From QVMM01 sp047030855 (lineage in GTDB: Bacteria > Bacteroidota > Bacteroidia > Bacteroidales > Dysgonomonadaceae), in the NCBI GenBank assembly GCA_047030855.1, contig JBKYIJ010000008.1:930001-994000 (forward strand): a stretch of 64,000 nucleotides of DNA. Reading direction: 5' to 3'. A model generated the notes under the pieces. It did not search any database, was not told the DNA's origin, and saw nothing but the letters and a program-made list of their open reading frames with translations. Both the position numbers and the translations under genes were made by a program. This document shows positions 1 through 9,888 of the stretch, piece after piece (the stretch's first letter is position 1; the number at the start of each line of letters is the position of its first letter).

Positions 1-725
1 ACCTCTTTGGTTGGGGTAAATTCTTTTTCGATTTTGGCAACTGCATCCGTAAAATTCAAGCCCGACTGATAAATTAGCCTGTATATTTCCTGAATTTCGT
101 CGATTTTTTCGTTTGGAAAACCTGCGCGGCGTAATCCTACTAAATTGATACCAGAGTAAGAAACAGGCTCTCTCCCTGCTATTATAAAAGGCGGTATATC
201 CTTACCCAACCTTGTTCCGCCCTGAATCATTACATACTCTCCGATTCGGGTAAATTGATGGACAAGAGATCCGCCGCTTAATATCGCATGATCGAAAATT
301 TCAACTTCACCAGCCAATTGTGCGGCATTTCCCAGAATAACGTGATCGTGGATAACGCAGTCATGGGCAACGTGTGCATAAGCCATGATAAGGCAGTCGT
401 TTCCGACCTTGGTTTCACCTTTGGACGCGGTTCCTCTGTTAATAGTAACACATTCGCGTATGGTAGTATTATCACCGACAATTGCAAGCGTCTTTTCTCC
501 TTTAAATTTCAGATCTTGCGGAATACCGGCGATCACCGCCCCGGGGGATACTCTGCAATTGCTCCCTATTCTTGCACCTGAACGGACATTGGCATTAGCC
601 ATGATGTACGTTCCATCACCAATTTCCACATCGCCGTCAATAAAAGCGAAAGGTTCAACTGTTACATTTTTTCCTAATTTAGCATGAGGATCAACAAATG
701 CCTGAGGAGAAATATTGGTAGACAT
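1..725 (-). CDS. lpxA: UDP-N-acetylglucosamine acyltransferase LpxA (C-terminus beyond window edge)
   Basis: First enzyme of lipid A synthesis: moves a 3-hydroxyacyl chain from ACP to UDP-GlcNAc in the cytoplasm. Reading back from the ATG at 723-725 gives 241 codons of left-handed parallel beta-helix hexapeptide repeats (for example VEIGDG, GARIGS, IGEYVM). The catalytic segment AYAHVAHDC places His121 where E. coli LpxA has His125. The family is about 255-262 residues, so only a short C-terminal piece is missing at the left edge. The start lies 3 bases after the lpxC-fabZ stop, so the two are co-transcribed with lpxD. The reading frame is open to the window edge. Confidence 0.93.
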   Translation of the reverse strand, partial: MSTNISPQAFVDPHAKLGKNVTVEPFAFIDGDVEIGDGTYIMANANVRSGARIGSNCRVSPGAVIAGIPQDLKFKGEKTLAIVGDNTTIRECVTINRGTASKGETKVGNDCLIMAYAHVAHDCVIHDHVILGNAAQLAGEVEIFDHAILSGGSLVHQFTRIGEYVMIQGGTRLGKDIPPFIIAGREPVSYSGINLVGLRRAGFPNEKIDEIQEIYRLIYQSGLNFTDAVAKIEKEFTPTKE

Positions 726-728
726 AAA

Positions 729-2114
729 TTATTTATTTTTAATTATTTGGGCAGTAAACTCAGCCTCAGAAACAACCTTTTCGCCGACAAAAGCATATCC
801 TTTCATATTTGCAATTCCTCGGCGGATGTCAGACATCAAATGCAGTCTGAAAATCAAAGTGTCTCCGGGTATAACTTTCTGTCTGAATTTTACATTATCT
901 ATTTTCAAAAAATAAGTTGAGTATTGTTCCGGATTCTCGATTCCTGATAAAACCAGCAATCCTCCCACCTGAGCCATAGCCTCAACCTGCAACACTCCCG
1001 GCATAACGGGTTCTTGCGGAAAATGTCCGACAAAAAAGGGCTCGTTAACAGTCATGTTTTTCACGCCGACAATATGCTTTTGTCCTATTTCAATGATTTT
1101 GTCAACCATCAGAAACGGATAACGATGCGGCAACATATTCTTTATCTGGTTTATATCCAAAATAGGAGCTTCATTAGTGTCGTACATAGGGGGTTGGACA
1201 TCGCTCTGTTTAATCTGTTTGCGGATAAGACGGGCAAGCTTATTGTTTATTTTGTGTCCGGGTCTTGTCGCTATGACACGCCCTTTAAGGGGTTTTCCTA
1301 TCAAAGCCATATCGCCGATTATATCCAACAACTTATGGCGCGCAGGTTCATTGGGATATATAATAGATTTATTATTCAAATATCCCAGTTCCTTTGCGTC
1401 CTTATGAGGCACGCCCAGATAATCAGCCAGTTTGTCGAGTTTTTCCTGAGGAAGTTCTCTTTCGTAAATAACAATAGCATTATCCAAATCGCCGCCTTTT
1501 ATAAGCCCGGCCTCAAGAAGTTGATGAACTTCTCTGACAAAGACAAAAGTGCGGGAAGAAGCTATATCTTTTTCAAAATTGTCAAGATTATCAAGCGTAG
1601 CCGATTGATTGGGAATATAAGTAGATTCAAATTCAATAAAAGAATTGATGCAGAATTGATCATCAGGCAGCAGTATAAGTTTTGAACCCGACTCTTCATC
1701 AACAACTTCCATTTTTCGTCTTACGATGAAATAGTCCCTATCGTCATTCTGTTCTACTAATCCGACAGATTTTATTTTTTCAACATACTTGATGGAACTA
1801 CCGTCGAGTATAGGAACTTCAGGCGCATTTACTTCTATCAGGCAATTATCGACAGACATGGCATACAAGGCTGCCATTGCGTGTTCAATGGTACTTACCT
1901 GAACGCCATCTTTGACAAGTACTGTTCCGCGTTGCGTAGCCCCTACATTTTCAGCCAAAGCATCAATAACGGGCTGATCAGGGAGATCGACTCGTTTTAT
2001 TTTATAACCGTGATTTTCAGGAGCAGGATGAAACGTTATCGTTATGGGTAATCCTGTATGCAGTCCTTTACCTTCAAGAGTAAAGCTATCTTTTAAAGTT
2101 TTCTGTTTATCCAT
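729..2114 (-). CDS. lpxC-fabZ: Bifunctional LpxC deacetylase / FabZ dehydratase fusion
   Basis: One 461-residue protein joins two enzymes. Residues 1 to about 300 are LpxC, the zinc-dependent deacetylase that commits UDP-3-O-acyl-GlcNAc to lipid A. The zinc ligands are visible: His78 in TIEHAMAALY, then His260 and Asp264 in RHKLLDIIGD; His287 of RPGHKINNKL is the catalytic histidine. Residues about 320-461 are FabZ, the 3-hydroxyacyl-ACP dehydratase, with MLPHRYPFLMVD and the catalytic pair His364 (GHFP) and Glu378 (VEAMAQ), 14 residues apart as in E. coli FabZ. The fusion is typical of Bacteroidota. It sits 5 bases after lpxD and 3 bases before lpxA. Confidence 0.96.
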   Translation of the reverse strand: MDKQKTLKDSFTLEGKGLHTGLPITITFHPAPENHGYKIKRVDLPDQPVIDALAENVGATQRGTVLVKDGVQVSTIEHAMAALYAMSVDNCLIEVNAPEVPILDGSSIKYVEKIKSVGLVEQNDDRDYFIVRRKMEVVDEESGSKLILLPDDQFCINSFIEFESTYIPNQSATLDNLDNFEKDIASSRTFVFVREVHQLLEAGLIKGGDLDNAIVIYERELPQEKLDKLADYLGVPHKDAKELGYLNNKSIIYPNEPARHKLLDIIGDMALIGKPLKGRVIATRPGHKINNKLARLIRKQIKQSDVQPPMYDTNEAPILDINQIKNMLPHRYPFLMVDKIIEIGQKHIVGVKNMTVNEPFFVGHFPQEPVMPGVLQVEAMAQVGGLLVLSGIENPEQYSTYFLKIDNVKFRQKVIPGDTLIFRLHLMSDIRRGIANMKGYAFVGEKVVSEAEFTAQIIKNK

Positions 2115-2119
2115 TCTAT

Positions 2120-3154
2120 TTATTTTCTGGAGTCCAAGTCTCTTTGTATCTGTGCCAGTTGGCGATACATCTCGGGAAGCTTTGCAAATACCGCACTCGA
2201 TCGGAAGAAATCCTTCACCGGCATAGGAGGAGATCCTATGACGGCAGCTCCTTCTTTAATATTCCCGATAACACCTGACTGCGCACCGATGCTGACATTA
2301 TCTCCGACAACGATGTGTCCGCCCAATCCTGCTTGTCCGCCCAATACACAGTGTTTTCCTATTTTGGTTGAACCCGATATTCCGACTTGTGCAGCCATCG
2401 CAGTGTGTTCTCCAACTTCCACATTATGCGCTATCTGAATTAAATTATCTAATTTGACGCCTTTATGGATAACGGTCGCATCCATAACTGCCCTGTCAAT
2501 AGTTGTGTTAGCTCCTATTTCAACATCATCGTGAATTATAACGATGCCCATCTGAGGGATTTTCTTATACACACCGTCTTCATGAGCAAAACCGAAACCA
2601 TCCGAACCGATAACTGCTCCGGCATGAATTATACAGTTCGCTCCTATTTTGCAATTCGGGTATATCTTTACTCCGGGATATAAAATGGTATTGTTCCCGA
2701 TCGTTACGTTTTCGCCCACATAAACCTGCGGGTATATCTGTACATTATCGCCTATGCAAGCATTATCGCTGATATATGAAAATGCCCCTACATATACATC
2801 CTTCCCTTTTTCCGCTTTATCAGAAATATACGAATTGGGTTCTATTCCCTTCTTAGGAGGTTTCATGGCTTTCTCCACAATACTCAGCAATATTGCTAAA
2901 GAGGTATAAGCGTTTTCAACACGCACAAGGGTTGCTTTAACCGGATTTTCCAGTTTAAAATCATTATTTATCAATACAACGCTTGCTTCAGTCGAATATA
3001 AGTAATGAGAATATTTAGGATTTGCTAAAAAAGTCAACGTCCCGGGTTTTCCTTCTTCTATCTTAGAGAAACTGCTGACTTCTATTTCAGGATTTCCTTC
3101 AACAGAACCATGTAAAAAGTCTGCAATTTGTTGAGCAGAAAATGAAATTTGCAT
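2120..3154 (-). CDS. lpxD: UDP-3-O-acyl-glucosamine N-acyltransferase LpxD
   Basis: Third lipid A enzyme: adds the N-linked 3-hydroxyacyl chain to the deacetylated UDP-glucosamine made by LpxC. The 344-residue protein has the family's N-terminal uridine-binding domain (about 1-100), then a long hexapeptide-repeat beta-helix, and a C-terminal helical tail (EMYRQLAQIQRDLDSRK). The catalytic motif NLIQIAHNVEVG puts the base at His243. Length matches the family. It is the first gene of the lpxD/lpxC-fabZ/lpxA operon and has a −7 element upstream at 3210-3217. No HD-hydrolase gene precedes it, unlike in some Bacteroides. Confidence 0.95.
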   Translation of the reverse strand: MQISFSAQQIADFLHGSVEGNPEIEVSSFSKIEEGKPGTLTFLANPKYSHYLYSTEASVVLINNDFKLENPVKATLVRVENAYTSLAILLSIVEKAMKPPKKGIEPNSYISDKAEKGKDVYVGAFSYISDNACIGDNVQIYPQVYVGENVTIGNNTILYPGVKIYPNCKIGANCIIHAGAVIGSDGFGFAHEDGVYKKIPQMGIVIIHDDVEIGANTTIDRAVMDATVIHKGVKLDNLIQIAHNVEVGEHTAMAAQVGISGSTKIGKHCVLGGQAGLGGHIVVGDNVSIGAQSGVIGNIKEGAAVIGSPPMPVKDFFRSSAVFAKLPEMYRQLAQIQRDLDSRK

Positions 3155-3209
3155 ATGGTGTTTATAATATATCTTTTCTATTCCGATTGCGAAATAAACA
3201 ATAATTCCT

Positions 3210-3217
3210 CAAATATA
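3210..3217 (-). promoter_or_regulatory. Putative −7 element of the lpxD operon
   Basis: The minus strand reads TATATTTG, matching the Bacteroidota −7 consensus TAnnTTTG. It lies about 56 bases before the lpxD ATG. No clear TTTG −33 box is seen at the usual distance, so this rests on the −7 alone. Confidence 0.45.
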
Positions 3218-3287
3218 TACATTTTTAGCTCTAAAATAAATCTTTTTTACCATTATCATATGGTTTTAACTGTATAAATATTATGCT

Positions 3288-4274
3288 TTAAAGTATAAGG
3301 AAAGCCATTAAAAGAAAGTATAATACGGAAGAAAATATAAAAAATATAATTTCAGTCTTTCTTTCTATCAGTGCGAAATAATTTGCCGCGATAACGGCAA
3401 ACATGGACAGAAATACCATCAGGCTTATATTGGCTTCAAAGGAAAAGGCGACATACAAAAAAAGAGAAAATACGACCGTCACGTTTAAGAACGAGATATA
3501 GCACCTGACTTTTATCTTATTTTTAAACTCGTTTATATAATTCTTAACCATTACGATACTCAGAAACAAAACGGTTGCACTTAATATGAACCAAACGGAT
3601 TCTTTCATCTGAGCAATGTCTAACAACGCAATATCTTTTGACTCCTCCAGAATGGAATTCAAAGTATATAAAAACTCATCCCGGAATAAAAGATAGAACG
3701 AAAACAGCCAATATATTGCCAATACACCTAACAGCGACGAGATAATGGTTTTTATACTGAAGCTTTTCATTATATAGAAACCAAACCAAAATAAGGGAAG
3801 ATAAACTATTGAATAGAAACTGAATAAACTTCCCAAAGCTAAAAGAAACCCTATCCGAAAAGAGTTTGCCGCAACTTCTTTTTCCTGATAAGAATTAAAC
3901 AGAGCAAAGACAGAAAGTAAAACGAGAAATAAGCTTATATGTGAAGGCGTTGCCAAAACAAATGAAGGAACGATACTCGACAATAGAATAAAAAAAACGT
4001 AGGGTAAATATGTCTTTACTCTGATTATGGTAAACTTATCGTTCAAGCCCGATATTAGTATCGCAATGCCTATCGACAAAACAAAACTCACAAAAAACGA
4101 AACATAACCGACAGAAAGAACAGGGCTTACAATATTCCAGATTAAACCCGATTCCGCAATAGCAGGCACATTCCCGCTTTCGAAAAGGAGAAACCGGATG
4201 ATTAAAGCTACAATTGTTGATATATAAATAGTAGCCCTGTTTTCTACAATATATTTTCGGTATTTCTTAAGCAC
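3288..4274 (-). CDS. Polytopic membrane protein of unknown function
   Basis: A 328-residue, very hydrophobic protein with about nine or ten predicted membrane spans separated by short polar loops, and a basic N-terminus (MLKKYRKYIVENR) that suggests a cytoplasmic start. No catalytic motif was recognised. Similar-sized unnamed membrane proteins occur in Bacteroidota (possibly the DUF6427 type, which I cannot confirm without a search). It starts 2 bases after the purD stop, so it is probably translated from the same mRNA, but nothing in its sequence links it to purine synthesis. Confidence 0.75.
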   Translation of the reverse strand: MLKKYRKYIVENRATIYISTIVALIIRFLLFESGNVPAIAESGLIWNIVSPVLSVGYVSFFVSFVLSIGIAILISGLNDKFTIIRVKTYLPYVFFILLSSIVPSFVLATPSHISLFLVLLSVFALFNSYQEKEVAANSFRIGFLLALGSLFSFYSIVYLPLFWFGFYIMKSFSIKTIISSLLGVLAIYWLFSFYLLFRDEFLYTLNSILEESKDIALLDIAQMKESVWFILSATVLFLSIVMVKNYINEFKNKIKVRCYISFLNVTVVFSLFLYVAFSFEANISLMVFLSMFAVIAANYFALIERKTEIIFFIFSSVLYFLLMAFLIL

Positions 4275-4276
4275 AA

Positions 4277-5549
4277 TTATTCCAGATCAAATCCAATGTC
4301 TTTTCGGTAATATTTTCCTTCGAATTTTATTTTTTCGGCGTCCTGATAAGATTTTCTCAAAGCCTCTTCTTTGGTATTTCCAAAAGAAGTTATAGCCAAT
4401 ATCCTTCCTCCGTTTGTCAAAACTTTATCGCCAATATGCTTAGTGCCTGCATGAAAAACTAAACTATTCTCAATTTCAGATAAACCCGAAATAACGTCTC
4501 CTTTTTTATACTCTTCGGGATAACCTCCCGCTACAAGAACAACAGTAGTTGCATAACGAGAGTCGACATCTAAATCCTGTGCGGATAAACTTTCTTTTCC
4601 CACAGCCTCGAACAATTCCAATAAATCAGACTTTAAACGAGGCATAACCACCTCTGTTTCGGGATCGCCCATACGAACATTGTATTCGATAACCATAGGA
4701 TCATCGCCTACTTTGATCAAACCGATAAAAATAAATCCTTTATAATCTATCTTTTCTTTCTTCAATCCTTCTATTGTAGGTATAACGATGCGTGTTTCGA
4801 CTTTCTTCATGAAATCCTCGTCCGCAAAAGAAACGGGGGATACCGCACCCATTCCACCCGTATTGAGTCCCGTATCTTTCTCTCCGATACGTTTGTAGTC
4901 TTTCGCAACAGGCAAAATCTTATACGAGCTTCCGTCGGTAAGTACAAATACCGAACATTCTATTCCCTTCAGGAATTCTTCTATTACAACTGTTTTGCTG
5001 GCATCACCGAAACTTCCTTGCAACATTTTCTGCAATTCGGTTTTTGCCGTTTCCAAATCGTCTAAAATCAATACGCCTTTTCCCGCAGCCAGACCGTCCG
5101 CTTTTAAAACGTAAGGAGGTTTTAAGTCCTCTAAAAAAGAAAAACCTTCATTCAACGTTTCGTTGGTAAAACTCTTGTAACGCGCTGTCGGTATCTTATT
5201 CCGAAACATAAATTGTTTAGCAAAGTCCTTGCTTCCTTCGAGCTTTGCACCTTCTTTCGAAGGACCGATTATGGGAATGTTTCTAAGTTTCTCATCATCC
5301 TTGAAAAAATCGACGATCCCTTCCACAAGAGGATCTTCGGGACCAACGACAACCATGTCAATCGCCTTTGATAAAACAAAGTCTTTTATGAAAGGAAAAT
5401 CTGTCGCTGAGATATTTACATTTTCAGCAATTTCGGCTGTCCCTGCATTTCCGGGAGCAACGTATAGTTTTTTTTAGATTGTTACTCTGTTTCAGTTTCC
5501 AAGCCAAAGCGTGTTCACGCCCTCCGCTTCCGAGAAGTAATACATTCAT
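4277..5549 (-). CDS. purD: Phosphoribosylamine-glycine ligase PurD, interrupted by a +1 frameshift
   Basis: Second step of de novo purine synthesis: joins glycine to phosphoribosylamine using ATP (ATP-grasp family). The true start is the ATG at 5547-5549, giving MNVLLLGSGGREHALAWKL, the canonical PurD N-terminus. The frame breaks at the run of eight T (eight A on the coding strand) at 5468-5475. With seven A it continues NLKKLYVAPGNAG and on through GPEDPLVEG, GGMGAVSPV and EYNVRMGDPETE to the end, 423 residues in all, the normal length. The break is therefore one extra base. purD is needed for purine prototrophy, so a sequence error is more likely than a dead gene. A −7 element lies at 5578-5585. 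Confidence 0.9.
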
Positions 5550-5577
5550 ATTGATTCAGGTATATTCTAATTTCGCA

Positions 5578-5585
5578 CAAAGATA
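5578..5585 (-). promoter_or_regulatory. Putative −7 element of purD
   Basis: Minus strand TATCTTTG, a perfect TAnnTTTG, about 29 bases before the PurD ATG at 5549. A −33 TTTG is not evident. It lies just after the exbBD terminator, which fits a new transcription unit. Confidence 0.55.
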
Positions 5586-5622
5586 ATGATTTGCCTATTC
5601 TTTTTTAACTTACTGTAATAAA

Positions 5623-5653
5623 AAATAAAACCCCGAATATCAGGGTTTTATTT
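5623..5653 (-). terminator. Intrinsic terminator after exbB-exbD
   Basis: Inverted repeat with 11-base arms AAATAAAACCC and GGGTTTTATTT around a 9-base loop, followed on the minus strand by a T-rich tract. It lies directly downstream of the exbD stop and before the purD promoter. Confidence 0.7.
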
Positions 5654-5663
5654 ATAATATATT

Positions 5664-6071
5664 CTATTCTTTTTGTGTAAACAACACCATTTTCACTTTC
5701 AGCTTATTTCCGATGTCGATAATGTTGATTACATCCTGCAGGTTCAACGATTTATCAGCCTGCAACAACACATTGGCTTCCTCACCTTCGGGCAAAGCTG
5801 CGATCAGGGCGGCCAAAGCAGGTTCGATCTGATCGAATGTAACAGGTTTATCCTCCACGTAATACTGTAAATCGGATGTTATTACCAGATTAATATTTTT
5901 CCTTGTGACAACCTGTTCCGAAGTCGTTGATTTCGGCAGCAGAACCCTTATGGCAGCAGGGGTTACCATCGTGGAAATAATAAGGAAGAACAACAAAAGG
6001 AAAAACATAATATCGTTCAACGAAGCTGTATAAACTTCTGCTGTTCTTTTTTTACGTCGTTCTATTTTCAT
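5664..6071 (-). CDS. exbD: ExbD/TolR-type energy-transducing membrane protein
   Basis: 135-residue protein of the ExbD/TolR family, which with ExbB uses the proton gradient to power TonB-dependent outer-membrane transport. It shows a short basic cytoplasmic N-terminus (MKIERRKKRTAEVYTASLND), one transmembrane helix (IMFFLLLFFLIISTMV) and a periplasmic domain. The conserved Asp of the family at the start of the membrane span is present (Asp20 in SLNDIMFF). It lies 9 bases after exbB. The window also holds one TonB-dependent receptor (20.0-22.3 kb) that such a motor could drive; that pairing is inference. Confidence 0.9.
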   Translation of the reverse strand: MKIERRKKRTAEVYTASLNDIMFFLLLFFLIISTMVTPAAIRVLLPKSTTSEQVVTRKNINLVITSDLQYYVEDKPVTFDQIEPALAALIAALPEGEEANVLLQADKSLNLQDVINIIDIGNKLKVKMVLFTQKE

Positions 6072-6080
6072 ATTGCGTTC

Positions 6081-6809
6081 TTAGTTATTGGCAGATACGT
6101 TAGTATCTTCTCCGTTTTTCTTCTTGTTGGCTCTGATTGCCCTCAATACCTCGTTCGAACTCTTATCCATGTCGAGCACGACTCTGTCGATACGCCCGTT
6201 CAGAACGTAATATCCTGCATAGGCAACTATTCCGACAAGAAGCCCTGCTCCCGAACAAATCATTTTCTGATACAGCCCGTCGGAAATATTGGCAATATTC
6301 AGGTCGTTAGTCATTGATATATTATAAAATATGAGGATAACTCCGAAAATAGTTCCCAAGAACCCGAGCATAGGCGCTATCGACGCTGTGATGCCGAGGT
6401 AGTTCATCCCTTTTTCAAGCAGATATACCTGTTGACGCGCTTCTGTCTGCATAGCTTCTTCTATCTCCTGTTCGGGGTTGCTGGCTTCTTTAAGTCCTGC
6501 CGCGACAACCTTTCCTACTGAATAAGGACGTTCGAGGCAGAACTTAATCGCCTTATCCGTCTTATTTTCAGAAATAAGTTCCATTATACGGGAAAACCAC
6601 ACGGAATCTTTCTTCCCTAATTTATTTATGGCAAGCCAACGCTCTATGATTATATAGATGGCAAGAAGCGACAACAAAAAAATCGGCACTAATATCCAAC
6701 CACCCTTCAATATAAGGCTGAAATAACTGATCCCTTCAACAGGGGCAGCATCCGGTTGAAAGTCTGCTACCGTTGTCTGAGCAGTCTGTAACAAAACAAA
6801 TAGGTTCAT
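6081..6809 (-). CDS. exbB: ExbB/TolQ-type proton channel (MotA/TolQ/ExbB family)
   Basis: About 242 residues with three membrane spans: near residues 30-55 (ILKGGWILVPIFLLSLLAIY), then two in the C-terminal half around the conserved family segment (GITASIAPMLGFLGTIFGVI and the GAGLLVGIVAYAGYYV helix). This pattern identifies the MotA/TolQ/ExbB family. The ATG at 6807-6809 (MNLFVLLQ) is preferred over an in-frame TTG 6 bases upstream. With exbD it forms a two-gene unit ended by the hairpin at 5623-5653. Confidence 0.9.
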   Translation of the reverse strand: MNLFVLLQTAQTTVADFQPDAAPVEGISYFSLILKGGWILVPIFLLSLLAIYIIIERWLAINKLGKKDSVWFSRIMELISENKTDKAIKFCLERPYSVGKVVAAGLKEASNPEQEIEEAMQTEARQQVYLLEKGMNYLGITASIAPMLGFLGTIFGVILIFYNISMTNDLNIANISDGLYQKMICSGAGLLVGIVAYAGYYVLNGRIDRVVLDMDKSSNEVLRAIRANKKKNGEDTNVSANN

Positions 6810-6857
6810 AAACAATAATTAATTATATATCAATACTAATTTCAACAATCTATTACA

Positions 6858-6905
6858 AAATTCGGCAAGCAAACTAAACAATAAATTAGTTACCTGCCGA
6901 ATTTT
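6858..6905 (-). terminator. Hairpin at the end of the nuo operon
   Basis: Long imperfect inverted repeat: AAATTCGGCA pairs with TGCCGAATTT, with a second paired block (AACTAA/TTAGTT) inside. It lies 22 bases after the nuoN stop, and on the minus strand is followed by TTTTG. It probably ends the nuo transcript. Confidence 0.6.
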
Positions 6906-6926
6906 ATATATTATTTTAACTTTTTA

Positions 6927-8348
6927 TTATATCCCGAAGCTAACCGAATAGATATATTCATAAAAGCAACTAAACAATCCGATAAAGAACATACCCGCCA
7001 TCGCTATCACGAGCGATGCTTTCAGGTATCCGTCTGTTGTAACAGTTTCGATAGGAGAATTGTTCTTATTGATGAACATTGCCTTCACCACAAGCAAGTA
7101 ATAATACAACGAAATAACAGTATTCAGCAACGCTAAAAACACAAGGACGACAAAGCCCTGTTGCATAGCTGCCATAAACCCGAACAACTTGCTGAAGAAC
7201 CCTGCAAAGAAAGGAATACCTCCCAAAGAGAACATCGCGATCATCATCACGATAGAAAGCTTGGGATTGGTATAATACAATCCGTTGTAATCATCCATCC
7301 CTACCTTTCCTGTTTTGTCCTCGATAGCCGAAATCACGCCGAATGCAGCCAAATTTGAGAATATATATACAAAAACGTAGAAAATAGTTGCCGCCATACC
7401 TTGTTGCGTTCCCGCAAATACAGACAGCATTATATATCCCGCCTGAGAAATAGACGAGAAAGCAAGGAATCGTTTCAGGTTTTTCTGACGAAGGGCAAAC
7501 AGGTTACCCACTGTAATCGTAATCAGAATCAGAATCCAGATAACCGATTGCCACATATCTTTAAGCATCGGGAATACTTTGTAAAGTATAACCATAAGCG
7601 CAAACACTGCCGCGCCTTTTGATATGGTAGATAAATACAGAGTAACATTCGTAGGCGAGCCTTCGTAAACATCCGGCGCCCATAAGTGGAACGGAACAAG
7701 CGATATTTTAAAGAACAATCCCGACATAATGAAAATAGCCGCCATTATCACCAACGGCGTAGAATATATATTTGCTGCTATATCCTGATAATAAAGCGTT
7801 CCGCAAGCCCCGTAAAGGAATGAAATACCGAACACCATTATTGCCGAAGAAAATATGGCATTGAATATATATTTAGCTCCTGCTTCCGCCGAATGATGCG
7901 TATATTTATCGAAAGCGACCAGTGCGGCAATAGGAAGCGATGCCGTTTCAAGCCCGATATAGAACAACAGGAAGTTGCCCGAAGAGATCATCAGGTACAT
8001 ACCGAACAAGGTAAGTATCGTCAGCATGAAATATTCGCCCCTTTTAAAAACGGATGTCGTCTTGGAGAGCCATGAGTTTGCCTGCAAAAAGATAAGGAAA
8101 ACGCCTATATTGAGAATACACTTAATAGTATTTTGAGCCGCTCCGGCGACATACATTCCTGCGAAAGAAGTTCCTTCGTCCTTCACAAAAAAGCAAAATA
8201 CGGTGTGAGCCAAGAACAGCACGCAGGCTATCGGGAAATAGTATTTTTTTGCATTGTCAGAAGCAAACAGATCATATATAATAAGTAACAGAAATACCAC
8301 GATAAGCGATAATTCAGGCTTCATCAACAAGTAATTACTTAAATCCAT
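6927..8348 (-). CDS. nuoN: NADH-quinone oxidoreductase subunit N
   Basis: 473-residue antiporter-like membrane subunit of respiratory complex I, last gene of the operon. It has about 14 membrane helices and the Mrp-type proton-pumping signature region (FKISLVPFHLWAPDVYEG), with the conserved lysines and glutamate in membrane segments (for example SISQAGYIML, LGGIPFFAGFFSKLF). Length fits the NuoN family (about 450-490). Confidence 0.94.
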   Translation of the reverse strand: MDLSNYLLMKPELSLIVVFLLLIIYDLFASDNAKKYYFPIACVLFLAHTVFCFFVKDEGTSFAGMYVAGAAQNTIKCILNIGVFLIFLQANSWLSKTTSVFKRGEYFMLTILTLFGMYLMISSGNFLLFYIGLETASLPIAALVAFDKYTHHSAEAGAKYIFNAIFSSAIMVFGISFLYGACGTLYYQDIAANIYSTPLVIMAAIFIMSGLFFKISLVPFHLWAPDVYEGSPTNVTLYLSTISKGAAVFALMVILYKVFPMLKDMWQSVIWILILITITVGNLFALRQKNLKRFLAFSSISQAGYIMLSVFAGTQQGMAATIFYVFVYIFSNLAAFGVISAIEDKTGKVGMDDYNGLYYTNPKLSIVMMIAMFSLGGIPFFAGFFSKLFGFMAAMQQGFVVLVFLALLNTVISLYYYLLVVKAMFINKNNSPIETVTTDGYLKASLVIAMAGMFFIGLFSCFYEYIYSVSFGI

Positions 8349-8394
8349 TGTATATCTTTATTATTTTCTCTTGTTAAAAATCTATTTCCTGTTT

Positions 8395-9864
8395 TTAATA
8401 TAAGCTTGCACTGATCAGATTTGAAATCCAACCCGGAAACATACCCATTCCTGCAACACAAATAATAAGTCCTACGACAGCGACCTTTTCGTGCCAGACT
8501 GCATCTGTCAGTTCCAAATGGTGTTTGTCGACTACATTCCCGTAAAGTATCTTACCCACAACCCTAAGGATATAAACCGCTGTAATTACAATAGATGATA
8601 CGGCGAGGATAGTAAATACTCTGTGGAACATATCAGGATGCTGGAACGCACCGACAAATATCGTCATTTCGGCTACGAACCCGCTCAACCCCGGAAGTCC
8701 CAGCGAAGCAAGCCCCGCTATCACGTAAGCGACCGACAGGAAAGGCATTATTTTCATCAATCCGCCCAATTCGCGTATATCTCTCGTATGAGTACGTCCG
8801 TAAATCATACCGATCAAGGCAAAGAACAAGGCTGTCATCAAACCGTGCGACAACATCTGCATCACAGCGCCCGTAGTAGCCGTATGATTCATCATCAATA
8901 TCGCGAACAACACCAACCCGCAGTGACTAACCGAAGAATAAGCGTTGATATATTTCAGGTCGGTTTGAGAGATCGCGCCGTAAGCACCGTAAACGACACT
9001 TATACCTGTCAGAATAATAAATATCCACGACAATTCGTTTGCGGCCTCAGGCATCAGTTTCATCGCAACACGGAAACATCCGTAACCTCCCAGTTTCATC
9101 AAAACCCCTGCGTGAAGCATAGATACTGCCGTAGGAGCAGATGCGTGACCGTCGGGCGACCATGTATGGAATGGGAAAAGTGCACCCAAAACCCCAAAGC
9201 CCAAGAACGTAAGCGGGAATATCCAATACTGAGCTTGAACGGGATTGCCGCATTTTTTGCAATCTCAAGTATATTAAACGTATATTCGCCCGTAGCTGAT
9301 GAATTATAATATATACCGAATACTCCAACCATAAGGAATGCGGAGCCCCCCCATCAACATCAGCGTAAGTTTCATTGCCGAATATTCTTTCTTCCCTGTT
9401 CCCCAAAGCCCGATAAGCAGATACATCGGTATCAATGCTATCTCATAGAAAAATACCATTGTGAATAAGTCTATCGAGATAAAGAAGCCGTAAACTCCTA
9501 TTGAAAGAAGCGTAAGCCACATGAAGAAATCCTTGGGAAGCGGATTCATATTCCAAGAAGCGAACGTCCCGGTCAGGACGATAACGGATGTCAACAACAA
9601 CATCAATACTGTTATACCATCTGCTCCTATCGCATAATGGATGTTAAGCGGAGCATACCACATGACATCACGCATAAACAACATTTCTTCAACATTGCCT
9701 GCTTTTCGTTCTTGGATAAAAAGAAACAGAACTACAAGCGTCAAGATCAATTCTATTACAGCTCCTATAACGGCAACCGTACGGACTTGTTTGATATTAC
9801 GACACGGAATAAACGCCAAAAGCATTAAAACCGGAACAAGAACCAATGAAGATAAAATATCCAT
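8395..9864 (-). CDS. nuoM: NADH-quinone oxidoreductase subunit M, with two compensating frameshifts
   Basis: Antiporter-like proton-pumping subunit of complex I. The N-terminal part (from ATG 9864) runs to MKLTLMLMGG, where seven C at 9346-9352 should be six: with six the frame continues GSAFLMVGVFGIYY. A second break near 9229-9236 is a missing base: the sequence then resumes QYWIFPLTFLGFGVLG, then LFPFHTWSPDGHASAPTAVS, the NuoM signature. The two shifts cancel in length, giving about 489 residues, normal for NuoM. Because the flanking nuo genes are intact, errors in the sequence are more likely than a broken complex I. Confidence 0.88.
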
Positions 9865-9888
9865 TTTCGTATATCTTTTTTTCTTTCG

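Noticed and set aside
4277..5549. purD as a pseudogene
   Set aside because: One extra base in an eight-base run explains it, and the same pattern occurs in other genes.
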